A stretch of 64,000 nucleotides of DNA from an uncultured Eubacteriales bacterium (GTDB taxonomy: Bacteria; Bacillota; Clostridia; Oscillospirales; Oscillospiraceae): NCBI GenBank assembly GCA_900321275.1, contig ONVI01000007.1, forward strand, positions 1-64,000, read 5' to 3'. A model generated the notes under the pieces. The model was not told the origin of the DNA and did not search any database. It worked only from the letters and a program-made list of their open reading frames with translations. This document shows positions 17,542-26,009 of this stretch, one piece after another (the first letter of the stretch is position 1; the number at the start of each line of letters is the position of its first letter). The position numbers and the translations under genes are program-made.

Positions 17542-18560
17542 GCGCGCTCCCTCCCGCTGCGGCGCAGCAGCACCCAGATCACCACCGGCGCGCCGAACAC
17601 CGCCGTCACCGAGCCGATGGCAAGCTCCGTCGGCGCAAAGAGCGTGCGGGCGATCAGATCGCAGCCAAGGCAGAAGCCCGCGCCGCCGAGAAAACAGGCG
17701 GGCAGCATGATCTGCGGCCTCGCCGTGGCAAAGAGGCGTTTCATGAGCTGCGGCACGGCGATTCCAACAAAGGAGACCGGCCCCGCAAAGGCCGTCACAC
17801 AGGCCGACAGCAGGCTGGAAACCCCGATCAGCGCGAGGCGGAAGCGCCGGATGTTTACGCCCATACCGGCGGCACAGGCTTCGCCCAGCTGATAGGCTCC
17901 CATGGGCTTTGCGAGGAACACGCAGCAAAGAAGCGCCGCGCAGACCGTGACCGCTGCCGTACCCAGCGCGCCCCAGCCCACGCCCGCAAAGCTGCCCATC
18001 GACCAGTGGTGGAGGTTTACAAGGTTGGAATCGTCGGCGAAGGTCACCACAAAATCCGTGGTCGCCGAGCAGATATACCCGATCATCACGCCGCAGACAA
18101 TGAGGCGCGCCATGCCCTTCACGCGCCCTGCCGCCAGCAGCACGAAGCCCATGGACAGCAGCGCACCGATAAAGGCGGCGGCAACCAGCCCCCAGCTGTT
18201 GAGGACGATCCCGCGCCCGAGACAGAAGATCATCGTCAGCGCGACTGTGAGCTTTGCGCCCGACGAGACGCCCAGCACAAAGGGCCCGGCGATGGGGTTT
18301 GCGAAAAAGGTCTGCAAGAGAAAGCCGGACACCGACAGCGCCCCGCCGAGCAGCGCCGCCGCCAGCAGACGCGGGAGACGGATATCCCAGACAATGCGCG
18401 CGGTGCTGCCGGTTCTATCCGCCGAAAAAAGCGCATGCAGCAGCGCGGCGGTGTCGATGCGGGTACTGCCCGCCGCCAGATTCAGACAGGCAAGCCCCAG
18501 CGTCAGTACCGCCAAAAGCAGAAAGCCGCGCGCGATTCGGTTTTTATTCTTTACCGTCAT
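17538..18560 (-). CDS. FecCD/BtuC-family ABC permease
   Basis: A 340-residue membrane permease of the FecCD family, importing iron-siderophores, heme or cobalamin. It has about ten hydrophobic helices and the family signatures RLPRLLAAALLGGALSVSG, the NPIAGPFVLGVSSGA loop and FVGIAVPQLMKRL near the C-terminus. That last region contacts the ATPase. The start MTVKNKNR lies one base after the stop of the binding protein, and the stop overlaps the ATPase start, so the three genes are translationally coupled. The cargo is not determined by sequence; its place at the end of a B12-riboswitch operon favours a corrinoid or a related tetrapyrrole or metal chelate. Confidence 0.92.
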   Translation of the reverse strand: MTVKNKNRIARGFLLLAVLTLGLACLNLAAGSTRIDTAALLHALFSADRTGSTARIVWDIRLPRLLAAALLGGALSVSGFLLQTFFANPIAGPFVLGVSSGAKLTVALTMIFCLGRGIVLNSWGLVAAAFIGALLSMGFVLLAAGRVKGMARLIVCGVMIGYICSATTDFVVTFADDSNLVNLHHWSMGSFAGVGWGALGTAAVTVCAALLCCVFLAKPMGAYQLGEACAAGMGVNIRRFRLALIGVSSLLSACVTAFAGPVSFVGIAVPQLMKRLFATARPQIMLPACFLGGAGFCLGCDLIARTLFAPTELAIGSVTAVFGAPVVIWVLLRRSGRERA

Positions 18561-18561
18561 C

Positions 18562-19662
18562 TTATTTGACCCTGTAAAAATAGCTGAGTTGATCGCCCGC
18601 CTCGCCGCTGACAATGGCATGGAGCTCCCGTATGATATCCGCGGCGGCGGAGGAGCGCTGAAACATGCTCTTTTCCGTGCACCAGACCTCGCCCGTCCGC
18701 ACAGCCCTGAAATCGGCAAGCAGGGGACTGAGCGCGAGAAAGGCTTCCATATCCGGCACCGCGCCGACGGCGGTGCTGTTATAGATCAGCACGTCCGCAT
18801 CCCGCGCCTGGGCGTAGAAGGACTCCATCTGGATCGTCTCGGTGGACAGGGCGTTTTCGGCCTCGGGCAGATCGGTGATCGCGGTCTCGCCGCCCGCAAG
18901 CTCGATCATGCGGGTGATGTAGTCGGCGCGCCGCCGCACGGTGACGCCGCCGCTCGGCGTGATGTGGAAGAAGGCGACGGTCTTCCCGCTCGGCGCGGCC
19001 TGCTCCGCGCTGCGGAAGGTTTCCGCCTGACGGTCAAAGAAGGCCTCCGCCTCAGGCAGGCGCCCGGTCAGGAGTCCATAGAGCTTGATCCACTCCACGC
19101 GCCCCAGGGGATGGGGCTCGTAGCTGGAATACTCGATCAGCACAGGAAACCCCAATTCCTCCAGCTTTTCCTTCACAGCGGGATTGTGGAGGATCATGGT
19201 GTTCTCCACGACAAGGCCGCAGCCCTCGGAAAGCAGCAGCTCATAGTCCGGGGCGCTGTACTTGCCCGCGTACCAGATCCGCTCCTCCTCCATCGCCGCG
19301 CGCAGCTCCGGGATGCGCCAGTTCTCCGCTGTTGTGGAGCTGTACTGCACCGTATCCAGCGCGTCCATCCGCAAAAACAGATCGGGCGCGGAGGAGCTGG
19401 CAAGATAGAGCTTCTCCGCCGGGATCGGGATGCGCGGCAGCGCCTCCAGCCCCGCCGGGACAGCCGCCCCCGCGGGCAGGAGCAGGAAGTCCTGTTTTTC
19501 GCCGATCCGGAGCCGGGCCGCCCCGCCGTCATAGTAGTCCACGGAGAAGTTTTCGGCGTAAGACAGCTCCATGCTGCCGCGAGGCTCCGCCCCGGCGAAA
19601 GCCGCGCCGGGGCAGAGCAGCAGTGCCGCCAGCACAAGCAGGGCGCAGAACGCCCGCCTCAC
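18562..19662 (-). CDS. Periplasmic-binding-fold substrate-binding protein of the FecCD-type importer
   Basis: A 366-residue secreted binding protein. The N-terminal signal peptide (MRRAF, hydrophobic core, GAAFAGA) has no lipobox Cys, so anchoring must be by other means, or the signal is uncleaved. The mature part fits the BtuF/FepB-like fold: an N-lobe ending in GCGLVVENTMILHNPAVKEK, a long linking helix (YGLLTGRLPEAEAFFDRQAE) and a C-lobe with VAFFHITPSGGVTVRR. It overlaps the tandem-domain protein upstream by four bases. No cysteine follows the signal sequence, which is unusual for a Gram-positive binding protein. Confidence 0.85.
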   Translation of the reverse strand: MRRAFCALLVLAALLLCPGAAFAGAEPRGSMELSYAENFSVDYYDGGAARLRIGEKQDFLLLPAGAAVPAGLEALPRIPIPAEKLYLASSSAPDLFLRMDALDTVQYSSTTAENWRIPELRAAMEEERIWYAGKYSAPDYELLLSEGCGLVVENTMILHNPAVKEKLEELGFPVLIEYSSYEPHPLGRVEWIKLYGLLTGRLPEAEAFFDRQAETFRSAEQAAPSGKTVAFFHITPSGGVTVRRRADYITRMIELAGGETAITDLPEAENALSTETIQMESFYAQARDADVLIYNSTAVGAVPDMEAFLALSPLLADFRAVRTGEVWCTEKSMFQRSSAAADIIRELHAIVSGEAGDQLSYFYRVK

Positions 19663-20516
19663 GGGGCGGCCTCCAGACTCTTCGAGTCAAAGCGGAGGGT
19701 ATAGCTTATCTCATGCGGCTCGCTCATGGCAAGCGTATCGGCGATGACCGCCATGGGCCGGTCGAAAAACAGCACGGGGGTCTCAAAGGCGGCGGTGTCC
19801 TCATTTGGGAGGGGCAGATACTTTTCCCCCTCCACCTTCATATAGTCATAGTTCTTGCTGCTCCACACGATCACGGCGCTGCATTTCCCGTCCGCAACGT
19901 TCAGCACCGCCGGGCTCTGCACGCGGGCCCTGCCGCTGCCGCCTGAAAGCGTGACATCGACCGTATAGCGCCCGTCTAAAAGGCCAAGGCTCTCCGCCGT
20001 GGTGAAAAAGCCCTCCCGGAAGGCGCGCATGGGCAGGGAATCCGCGCGGAAGAGCAGTGTGCGCGCATACCACTGCTCCTTATTTTTGCTGTAGGCCGCG
20101 CAGGGGACGGGCGCGTCCAGGGCCTCGACAGGGATGGTGAAGCTGTGCGCGCCGTCTTCGGTTTCGGCAAAGGGGATATAGGCGCTCTTGTCCGCCGCTG
20201 CCGCCGCCTGCGCTTCGCCGGGGAAGACATAGAGATAGCTCTTGCCGCCCATGGTGAGCGTGGCGGTCATACTGCCGTCGTTCACGGTCAGAACGGCGCT
20301 CTCCATGCGGAACATGGACGAGCTGCACTCCACCGTGACAGGGTACTCCCCGTCCGCAAGGCTCCCGGCGTACACGGGGGTCATGCCCGCCTCCACAACG
20401 TCCTCCACCGTGGTCATCTGCGAGGCGTCGGCTACATCGGAGGTATCGGCAAGGGCGCACGGCGTCATGCCGAGAAGCAGAAGCAGCGCAAGACTCAGCG
20501 CAAGACCCTTTCTCAT
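19659..20516 (-). CDS. Secreted protein with two NEAT-like beta domains, chelatase/ABC-associated
   Basis: A 285-residue exported protein with a signal peptide ending near ALA-DT. Two imperfect copies of a beta-rich domain follow. Copy 1 has DGEYPVTVECSSSMFRMESA then VNDGSMTATLTM; copy 2 has DGRYTVDVTLSGGSGRARVQ then VADGKCSAVIVWSSKNYDYM and ends EISYTLRFDS. The pattern DG-Y-V-V, S-A, V-DGK and final Y-L-FD recalls NEAT domains that bind heme in Isd systems, though I cannot confirm homology by eye. Its genes overlap cbiK and the binding-protein gene by four bases each. A surface receptor for a metal-tetrapyrrole is a reasonable guess, not a demonstrated role. Confidence 0.7.
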   Translation of the reverse strand: MRKGLALSLALLLLLGMTPCALADTSDVADASQMTTVEDVVEAGMTPVYAGSLADGEYPVTVECSSSMFRMESAVLTVNDGSMTATLTMGGKSYLYVFPGEAQAAAAADKSAYIPFAETEDGAHSFTIPVEALDAPVPCAAYSKNKEQWYARTLLFRADSLPMRAFREGFFTTAESLGLLDGRYTVDVTLSGGSGRARVQSPAVLNVADGKCSAVIVWSSKNYDYMKVEGEKYLPLPNEDTAAFETPVLFFDRPMAVIADTLAMSEPHEISYTLRFDSKSLEAAP

Positions 20517-21475
20517 TTCGCGCTCTCCTCAAGCCCGTTTGCCGCCATGGCCTCGCGGGTGTGCTCCACGATCAGCTCCCGGACGGCGGGAAGCTGGCCC
20601 AGGCCCTCAACCACGCATTCGACCTCATAGCCCGCGCCGGCAAAGACGCTCTTCCAGGAGTCCGGCTCGTCGCCCGCCATGTCGTTGTTGGCGTGGTCGC
20701 CCGCCACGATCATCAGGGGGCGCAGCACGACGCGCTTATAGGAGCCCTCCTGCACCTGCCGGAGCACGTCCTCCACAGAGGGCTCAGCCTCGACGGTGCC
20801 GATATAATAATGCGCGCACCCTGCCTCGCTGAGGACGGTCTGCATCTTTTCATAGACCTCGTTGGACTCGGCCTCGGTGCCGTGACCCATGAAGCAGACG
20901 GCGGTCTCTCCATTATCATAGTCGGCTGTGGCATCGACGATCGCCTCAGCCACCGTGTCGAAGTCGCGGTCGATGTTCAGCAGGGGTTCCGCCAGAACGA
21001 TCATGTCAAAGGCGTCGGCATATTCGGCGAGTTCGTTTTTGAGATCATTGTACTCAAAGCCGTGCATCAGGTGGGTCGGCTGCACGACCAGGGTCCTGAC
21101 GCCGTTATCGACCGCGCGCTCCAGCGCCTCGCGCACGTTGTCGATGACTTCCCCGTCGCGGTTTTTCACATGGTCAATGATGATCTGGCTCGTGAAGGCG
21201 CGGCGGACGCTCCAATCGGGAAACGCCTCCTGCAGGGCGCTCTCGATCGCGCCGATGGTCAGGCGGCGGCTGTCGTTGTAGCTGGTGCCGAAGGACACGA
21301 CGAGAAGCTCCCGCTTCCCGATCTCGTCGGCGTTGCGGGGATCGTCCAGGGACGCGTCGCCGGTCTCGTAGTTTTCTTCATCCTCGCCCTCGGCAAAGGC
21401 CGACAGGGCGGCGCTGACGCTCAGCAGCAGGGCAAGGCTCAGGATGCAGGCCAGGATTTTCTTGATGGTACTCAT
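20513..21475 (-). CDS. cbiK: Exported CbiK-type sirohydrochlorin cobaltochelatase
   Basis: A 320-residue class II chelatase of the CbiK family, which inserts Co2+ (or Fe2+) into sirohydrochlorin. The metal-site triad appears as H198 (FMGHGTEAESN), E229 (IGTVEAEP) and H261 (VAGDHANND). The 31- and 32-residue spacings match the known H-E-H triad of Salmonella CbiK. VQPTHLMHGFEY precedes it. Unlike cytoplasmic CbiK, it begins with a signal peptide (MSTIKK, hydrophobic core, ALSAFAEG) and an acidic linker, so it should act outside the membrane, as described for the periplasmic CbiK of Desulfovibrio. It overlaps cobK and the tandem-domain gene by four bases each. Confidence 0.92.
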   Translation of the reverse strand: MSTIKKILACILSLALLLSVSAALSAFAEGEDEENYETGDASLDDPRNADEIGKRELLVVSFGTSYNDSRRLTIGAIESALQEAFPDWSVRRAFTSQIIIDHVKNRDGEVIDNVREALERAVDNGVRTLVVQPTHLMHGFEYNDLKNELAEYADAFDMIVLAEPLLNIDRDFDTVAEAIVDATADYDNGETAVCFMGHGTEAESNEVYEKMQTVLSEAGCAHYYIGTVEAEPSVEDVLRQVQEGSYKRVVLRPLMIVAGDHANNDMAGDEPDSWKSVFAGAGYEVECVVEGLGQLPAVRELIVEHTREAMAANGLEESAK

Positions 21476-22245
21476 GTTGTTTCTCCTTTTTTTGTTTCGT
21501 TTTTATTTGCAGCGCGCAGGCGCGTTATGCACAAATCCAATACATCGTCAAAGGGCAGGCCGCTTTCCTCCGGGCGGCGCAGGACGATGAGCTGCGCCCC
21601 CGTCTCCTTCGCGGCCGCCGCCTTTTCGGGGAAGCCGCCGGGCGCGCCGCCGTCCTTCGTGACGACGTACCGGATGCCGACCTGACGGATCAGCGCCGCG
21701 TTGAGCGCCTGGGAAAACGGGCCCTGCATGGCGATGATGTTGCGGTGGGGAATGCCCAGCGCTTCGCACGCGGCAAGACCTTCATGGCTCGGCAGCACGC
21801 GGGGAAACAATCGTTCCGGGTCAAGTCCCGCATAGGCGGTCAGCTCCTTCGCCCCGGTGGTGAGCAGGACGCGGCCCTCGTGTGCCAGCAGGTATGCCGC
21901 TGCCTCCGCCGCGCTCTCGACAATGACCGCGCCCTCCATATCGCAGGGGGGACGCAGCAGGCGCAGGTATTCCACGCCCGCTTCCTCACACGCGGCTTTG
22001 ACGGAGACGGTCACATGCTTTGCGTAGGGGTGTGTGGCGTCGATACAGAGCGCGGCGTCTTTTAACAGCACCCGCTTTTCATCAGGACTGAGCGGCCCCG
22101 TACGGATTTTGACGCCGGGGACGCGGCCCTGCTCCTCTTCCCCATATTCCGTGGCGACGCAGACTATGACCGCGGCTCCGGCCTCGGCAAGCTGACGGGA
22201 AAGCGCCCGCCCCTCGGTGGTGCCGCCGAACAGGACGATCTTCAT
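21472..22245 (-). CDS. cobK: Precorrin-6A/cobalt-precorrin-6A reductase
   Basis: A 257-residue NAD(P)H-dependent reductase (CobK/CbiJ) that reduces the cobalt-precorrin-6A macrocycle. The Rossmann-type start MKIVLFGGTTEGRALSRQL, the conserved DATHPYAKHVT, the TGAKEL segment and the C-terminal VTKDGGAPGGFPEK are all diagnostic. Both ends overlap neighbours by four bases (cbiH upstream, cbiK downstream), so translation is coupled. Nothing unusual in length or residues. Confidence 0.95.
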   Translation of the reverse strand: MKIVLFGGTTEGRALSRQLAEAGAAVIVCVATEYGEEEQGRVPGVKIRTGPLSPDEKRVLLKDAALCIDATHPYAKHVTVSVKAACEEAGVEYLRLLRPPCDMEGAVIVESAAEAAAYLLAHEGRVLLTTGAKELTAYAGLDPERLFPRVLPSHEGLAACEALGIPHRNIIAMQGPFSQALNAALIRQVGIRYVVTKDGGAPGGFPEKAAAAKETGAQLIVLRRPEESGLPFDDVLDLCITRLRAANKNETKKGETT

Positions 22246-22970
22246 CTGCGATACCCCCGCGGCGTCACCATGCGGCCTCCGATTTCCTGGGTTTGCGAGG
22301 AACCGATAAACACGGTGGTGAACATGTCGGCCTCCGCATCCCGCAGCTCTTGCAGACGGAGTATCCTTAAGCTCTCGCCCTCACGTCCCACAAGACGCGC
22401 AAGCCCGCAGACCGTCGCGCCGTCCTTCTCTTCAAGCAGAATATCGCAGGCCCTTTGCAGATAGTCCGCGCGATGCTTCGAGGCGGGATTGTACAGGCAG
22501 ATCGCAAAGTCCCCCTGCGCCGCCATGCGCAGGCGCTTTTCGATGAGCGCCCAGTCGGTCAGCCGGTCGGAGAGGGAGATCACGCAGAAGTCATGCCCCA
22601 GCGGCGCGCCGAGCAGCGCCCCGCCGGAGAGGGCCGCCGTGACGCCGGGGATCACCGTCACCGCCGCGCCGGGGTATTGCGGAGCAAGCTCCAGCACCGG
22701 TCCCGCCATGCCGTAGACGCCCGCGTCCCCGCTGCATACGAGGGCGACGGTTTGTCCCGCCGCCGCGCGTTCAAGACAATAGCGGCAGCGCTCCATTTCC
22801 CCCGTCATGCCGGTGCTGTAGTACGCTTTCTCCGGGTACAGGGGGCGCAGCAGCTCCACATAGACGCTATAGCCGCAGATCAGCGACGCCCTTTCCAGCG
22901 CCGTCCGCGCCGCCCCGGTCAGACTCTCACCGTCGCCGGGGCCGATGCCCACCACATACAAATCAGCCAT
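22242..22970 (-). CDS. cbiH: Cobalt-precorrin-3B C17-methyltransferase
   Basis: A 242-residue SAM-dependent tetrapyrrole methylase (CbiH/CobJ) that methylates C17 and contracts the ring. The glycine-rich start LYVVGIGPGD, the CGYSVYVELL segment, the VCSGDAGVYGMAG motif and the CLYNPASKHR motif are typical. The ATG at MADLYV is preferred, with a GGAG/GGCAGG stretch directly upstream; an in-frame ATA/ATG-like extension of six residues is unlikely. It overlaps cbiG by eight bases and cobK by four. Confidence 0.95.
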   Translation of the reverse strand: MADLYVVGIGPGDGESLTGAARTALERASLICGYSVYVELLRPLYPEKAYYSTGMTGEMERCRYCLERAAAGQTVALVCSGDAGVYGMAGPVLELAPQYPGAAVTVIPGVTAALSGGALLGAPLGHDFCVISLSDRLTDWALIEKRLRMAAQGDFAICLYNPASKHRADYLQRACDILLEEKDGATVCGLARLVGREGESLRILRLQELRDAEADMFTTVFIGSSQTQEIGGRMVTPRGYRR

Positions 22971-23952
22971 CCTGCCAGCTCCAATCATATTCCGCCCGGC
23001 GCTCCGCCAGGGCGAAGGTCACGCCGCCGCGGGCGTATTTTTTTTCGATCAATTTCCCGTTTGCGCAGAGAACCGCCGCGCGTTCGCACACATTGTCCAC
23101 GCCCACCGCGTCCTCCACAAAGTGCGACGCGGTATAGTCGCCGGGGACATTCCGCAGCTCTTCCGCGCCGTAAAACGCAAGGGGCCACGCATGCCTTGCG
23201 CAGAAGGCAAAAAGGCCTGGCTCGTCTCGCTTCACGTCGATGCTTGCCGCCTTCTCGACCGCCTCGGGCAGAATGCGGCGCTCGGCGCAGAAACGGGAGA
23301 AGGCGGCTTCCAGCGTTTGGGCGTCTGTCCCGCGTTTGCAGCCGATCCCCAGTGTGAGCACCTTAGGCGCAAGCTGCAGGGCGCGCGTCTCTGTCATACG
23401 GTACGACACCAGCACATCCCCCGGCGCGCCGCATTGCACCGGCTCCGGCGCGGGGCGGGGGAGAGGATAGGGAGAGTCGATCACAACAGCCTCCCCCCGC
23501 AGGATCTTTGCGGAAACCTGTTTGATCCGCTCCGGATTGACAACCGCCATGCCCTGCTTTTTCGCCCAGAGATCCACGGCAAAAAGCCCGTTCAGATCCG
23601 TCGCGGTGGTCACGACGGCCTCGCCCCCCGTGAGGGCGGCGATTCTGGCAGCCAGCGCGTTTGCCCCTCCGAGATGCCCGGAGAGAAGGGAGATTGCCCA
23701 GCGCCCTGTCTCGTCCACGCATATCACGGCGGGATCGCTTGCCTTGCTTCCGATATGCGGCGCGACGGCGCGAACCGCAATGCCGACCGCTCCGACGAAA
23801 ACCAGCGCCTCACATGCTGGGAAGCACTCTGCCGTCCAATCCGAAAGCGGCTGCCCCACCGGGCGCAGCGTTCCGCCGAGCGCATCGGCAAGCTGCTCCG
23901 CCAGCGCCCGTCCCCGTTCTGTAAAAGCCGTCAGCGCGGCGCCCTCTCTCAT
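22963..23952 (-). CDS. cbiG: Cobalt-precorrin-5A hydrolase
   Basis: CbiG opens the delta-lactone of cobalt-precorrin-5A and releases acetaldehyde. The 329-residue product shows the CbiG N-domain (LVFVGAVGIAVRAVAPHIG, DETGRWAISLLSGHLGGANAL), a central part and a C-terminal CobE/CbiG domain (LTLGIGCKRGTDAQ, SIDVKRDEPGL). The start MREGAALTAF overlaps the cbiD stop as ATGA; an ATG four codons upstream is possible. A much longer upstream frame belongs to cbiD read out of frame. Confidence 0.94.
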   Translation of the reverse strand: MREGAALTAFTERGRALAEQLADALGGTLRPVGQPLSDWTAECFPACEALVFVGAVGIAVRAVAPHIGSKASDPAVICVDETGRWAISLLSGHLGGANALAARIAALTGGEAVVTTATDLNGLFAVDLWAKKQGMAVVNPERIKQVSAKILRGEAVVIDSPYPLPRPAPEPVQCGAPGDVLVSYRMTETRALQLAPKVLTLGIGCKRGTDAQTLEAAFSRFCAERRILPEAVEKAASIDVKRDEPGLFAFCARHAWPLAFYGAEELRNVPGDYTASHFVEDAVGVDNVCERAAVLCANGKLIEKKYARGGVTFALAERRAEYDWSWQDG

Positions 23953-25079
23953 CCCTGCCGCCATCCTTCCAACATTTTTTCCGCCCCCTCTGTCATTCCG
24001 AGAGCGCCGCCGTTTGAAAACAACAGCGCGCCGATACGCATTTCCCCGCCCCGATGCGTGAGCGCTTCCTGAATCGCGCACAGAAGGCTGTCCAGAACGG
24101 CGTGCCGCAGACCGGCGCGTTCCAGAACATCCAGGCAGCCCTCCGTACTGACCTCCTGCATCAGCGCGCGGCAGGTCTCCGTATCCGCCCCGCGGAGGGC
24201 GGCGTGACACACGAAAAGCTCCCGGCGGCAGTCGGCGGCTTTGGAGTGCGTATTCATGATCCCGCCCGCAAGCTTCACAAGCTTGCCGATATGCCCGATC
24301 AGCAGAACTTCCCCAAAGCCCGCAAGCTTCGCCGCGTCGATCGCCTCGCCGATGTAGTTGGAGCATTTGGCGCGGGGGACCGCGGCAAGCTCCGGCAGCT
24401 TCTCCGCCAGGTAGTCCATGCCGTAATTGCCCGGCAGCAGGATCAGACGGTTGCTTCCACCTGCCGCGGCCTGCCGGATTTCCAGCGCGGTGGTGTCGAT
24501 GATGGCGCGCTCGCTCATCGGTTCAACGATGCCGCTGCTGCCTAAAATGGAGATCCCGTCCACAATGCCGAGCCGGGGATTGAAGGTCTTCTTCGCAAGC
24601 TCTTCTCCGCCGGGGGCGGAGATCACGATCCTGAGGCCGCCGGTATAAGCGCAGGCTTTACAGAGCTTTTCCGCCGCCTCGCGTATCATCCGCCGCGGCA
24701 CGGAGTTGATGGCCGCCTCGCCGACCGGCCGGTCAAGGCCGGGTTTCGTCACACGCCCCACGCCCTCACCGCCGTCGATTTCGATGCCGCTGTCGGTCTT
24801 TGTGACCGCCGCGCAGATCAGCATGCCGTCGGTCACGTCCGGGTCGTCCCCCGCGTCCTTTCTGACGGCGCATAGGGCGGCGCTGCCCTCCATGCGGCAG
24901 AATTCCGGTTCAAGCTCTACCGGCCAGCCCTTCGGCGTGACAAGGCGCAGGACTGCCGGGGCCTCGCCTGTGAGCAGCAGCGCCGCCGCGCCCGAGGCCG
25001 CCAGCGCCGCGCAGGTGCCGGTGGTATAGCCGCAGCGCAGCAGCTTGTCGCCGCTTCTGATATAGCGCTCAAAGCCCAT
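23949..25079 (-). CDS. cbiD: Cobalt-precorrin-5B C1-methyltransferase
   Basis: A 376-residue enzyme that methylates C1 of cobalt-precorrin-5B with SAM. Diagnostic motifs are RCGYTTGTCAALAASGAA near the N-terminus, FNPRLGIVDGISILGSSGIVEPMSE in the centre, and HIGKLVKLAGGIMNTHSKAADCR in the C-terminal half. The ATG at MGFERYIR has GAGGA nine bases upstream and gives the usual length; 11 residues of upstream open frame were left out. The start region overlaps the Cys-rich small gene by 11 bases. Confidence 0.95.
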   Translation of the reverse strand: MGFERYIRSGDKLLRCGYTTGTCAALAASGAAALLLTGEAPAVLRLVTPKGWPVELEPEFCRMEGSAALCAVRKDAGDDPDVTDGMLICAAVTKTDSGIEIDGGEGVGRVTKPGLDRPVGEAAINSVPRRMIREAAEKLCKACAYTGGLRIVISAPGGEELAKKTFNPRLGIVDGISILGSSGIVEPMSERAIIDTTALEIRQAAAGGSNRLILLPGNYGMDYLAEKLPELAAVPRAKCSNYIGEAIDAAKLAGFGEVLLIGHIGKLVKLAGGIMNTHSKAADCRRELFVCHAALRGADTETCRALMQEVSTEGCLDVLERAGLRHAVLDSLLCAIQEALTHRGGEMRIGALLFSNGGALGMTEGAEKMLEGWRQG

Positions 25080-25356
25080 GGCTGTCCTCGCGTTTCTTCG
25101 CCAGCGCCGCAAGCTCCGGGAAGCGTTTCAGCACGGCGGCATAGTTTTCGCGGCGGTGGGGAAAGGCGCAGCTCTCGCAGTTCTTTACGCCCTTTTCGGT
25201 GTATGTGCAGTTTCCCCCGCAGCCCTCGCCCAGGGTGTACAGCGGGCAATAGCAGAACAGGCAGTTGAAGTCCTCCGCCGGTATGCCCTCATGGCAGGGG
25301 AAGTACTCACAGCCGGTGTTTTGAAAGAATTGATAGTGTTTCATCTTTACTCTCAT
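25069..25356 (-). CDS. Cysteine-rich small-domain protein of cobalamin loci
   Basis: A 95-residue soluble protein with about nine cysteines in the order GCEYFPC, NCLFCYCPLY, GCGGNC and NCESC. They are arranged like metal or Fe-S ligands. It matches the so-called cysteine-rich small domain (Pfam PF04071, from memory), often found beside cobalamin genes in Clostridia and archaea. Its biochemical role is unknown. GGAG lies five bases before the ATG, which overlaps the cbiC stop; a second in-frame ATG four codons in is possible. Its position between cbiC and cbiD suggests a part in cobalt handling or redox during corrin synthesis; that is inference. Confidence 0.88.
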   Translation of the reverse strand: MRVKMKHYQFFQNTGCEYFPCHEGIPAEDFNCLFCYCPLYTLGEGCGGNCTYTEKGVKNCESCAFPHRRENYAAVLKRFPELAALAKKREDSHGL

Positions 25357-26009
25357 CCCCGCTCCTTCGGGTCCAGCATCTCCGCCGCCGTGTAGATCAG
25401 CGCGTTGCAGATCGCGGCGGCGATGCTGCTGCCCCCCTTGCGCCCGAGGGCGACAATCGCGGGCACGCCGTATTCCGTACAGACCGCGAGTATGCGCTCC
25501 TTGCTCTCCACGACGTTTACAAAGCCAACCGGCACGCCGATCACCAGCGCGGGGCGCAGGCCGGCTCCGATCTTCTCCACGATGCGGAAAAGCGCGGTCG
25601 GCGCGTTTCCCACGGCGAGAATAGCGCCCGGATGGTGTGCCGCCGCGTGATCCATCGCGGCAGCGGCGCGGGTCGTACCCCGTTCCTTCGCTGCCCGGGC
25701 AATCTCTTCATCGGCCATGAAACAGTATGCCGCGCCGCCGAGCTTTCCAAGTCCCGGGCGGCTGATCCCGGCCAGCGCCATGTTGGTGTCGGTCACGATC
25801 TCCGCCCCGCGCCGGAGGGCTTCGACCGCAGCCTCCACCGCGCCGGGCGTAAAGCGCAGATTCTCCGCATAGTCAAAATCCGCGCTCGCGTGGATGCAGC
25901 GCATGACCACGGCGGCGTTTTCGGGTGGGAGCATAATGCCCCGTTCCCGCAGCTCCGCCGCGATGATCGCCATGCTGCCGCGCTCAATTTCCGCGGGGAG
26001 AGTCTTCAT
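25353..26009 (-). CDS. cbiC: Cobalt-precorrin-8 methylmutase
   Basis: CbiC moves the C11 methyl group to C12, giving cobyrinate. The 218-residue product has the catalytic-His motif MRCIHASADFDY, then VTDTNMALAGI and the family block SAVGNAPTALF-like (LAVGNAPTALFRIVE) and IGVPVGFVNVVESKE. The second in-frame ATG is preferred because AGGGA is seven bases upstream of it but almost touches the first ATG six bases earlier. It overlaps the 3' end of cobQ by about 26 bases and the Cys-rich gene by four. Confidence 0.95.
   Translation of the reverse strand: MKTLPAEIERGSMAIIAAELRERGIMLPPENAAVVMRCIHASADFDYAENLRFTPGAVEAAVEALRRGAEIVTDTNMALAGISRPGLGKLGGAAYCFMADEEIARAAKERGTTRAAAAMDHAAAHHPGAILAVGNAPTALFRIVEKIGAGLRPALVIGVPVGFVNVVESKERILAVCTEYGVPAIVALGRKGGSSIAAAICNALIYTAAEMLDPKERG

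Noticed and set aside
23953..24366. Long N-terminal extensions of cbiG, cobU, the ABC ATPase and the short CobU-like protein
   Set aside because: Each extension is the preceding gene read out of frame; the internal starts have ribosome sites and family-length products.
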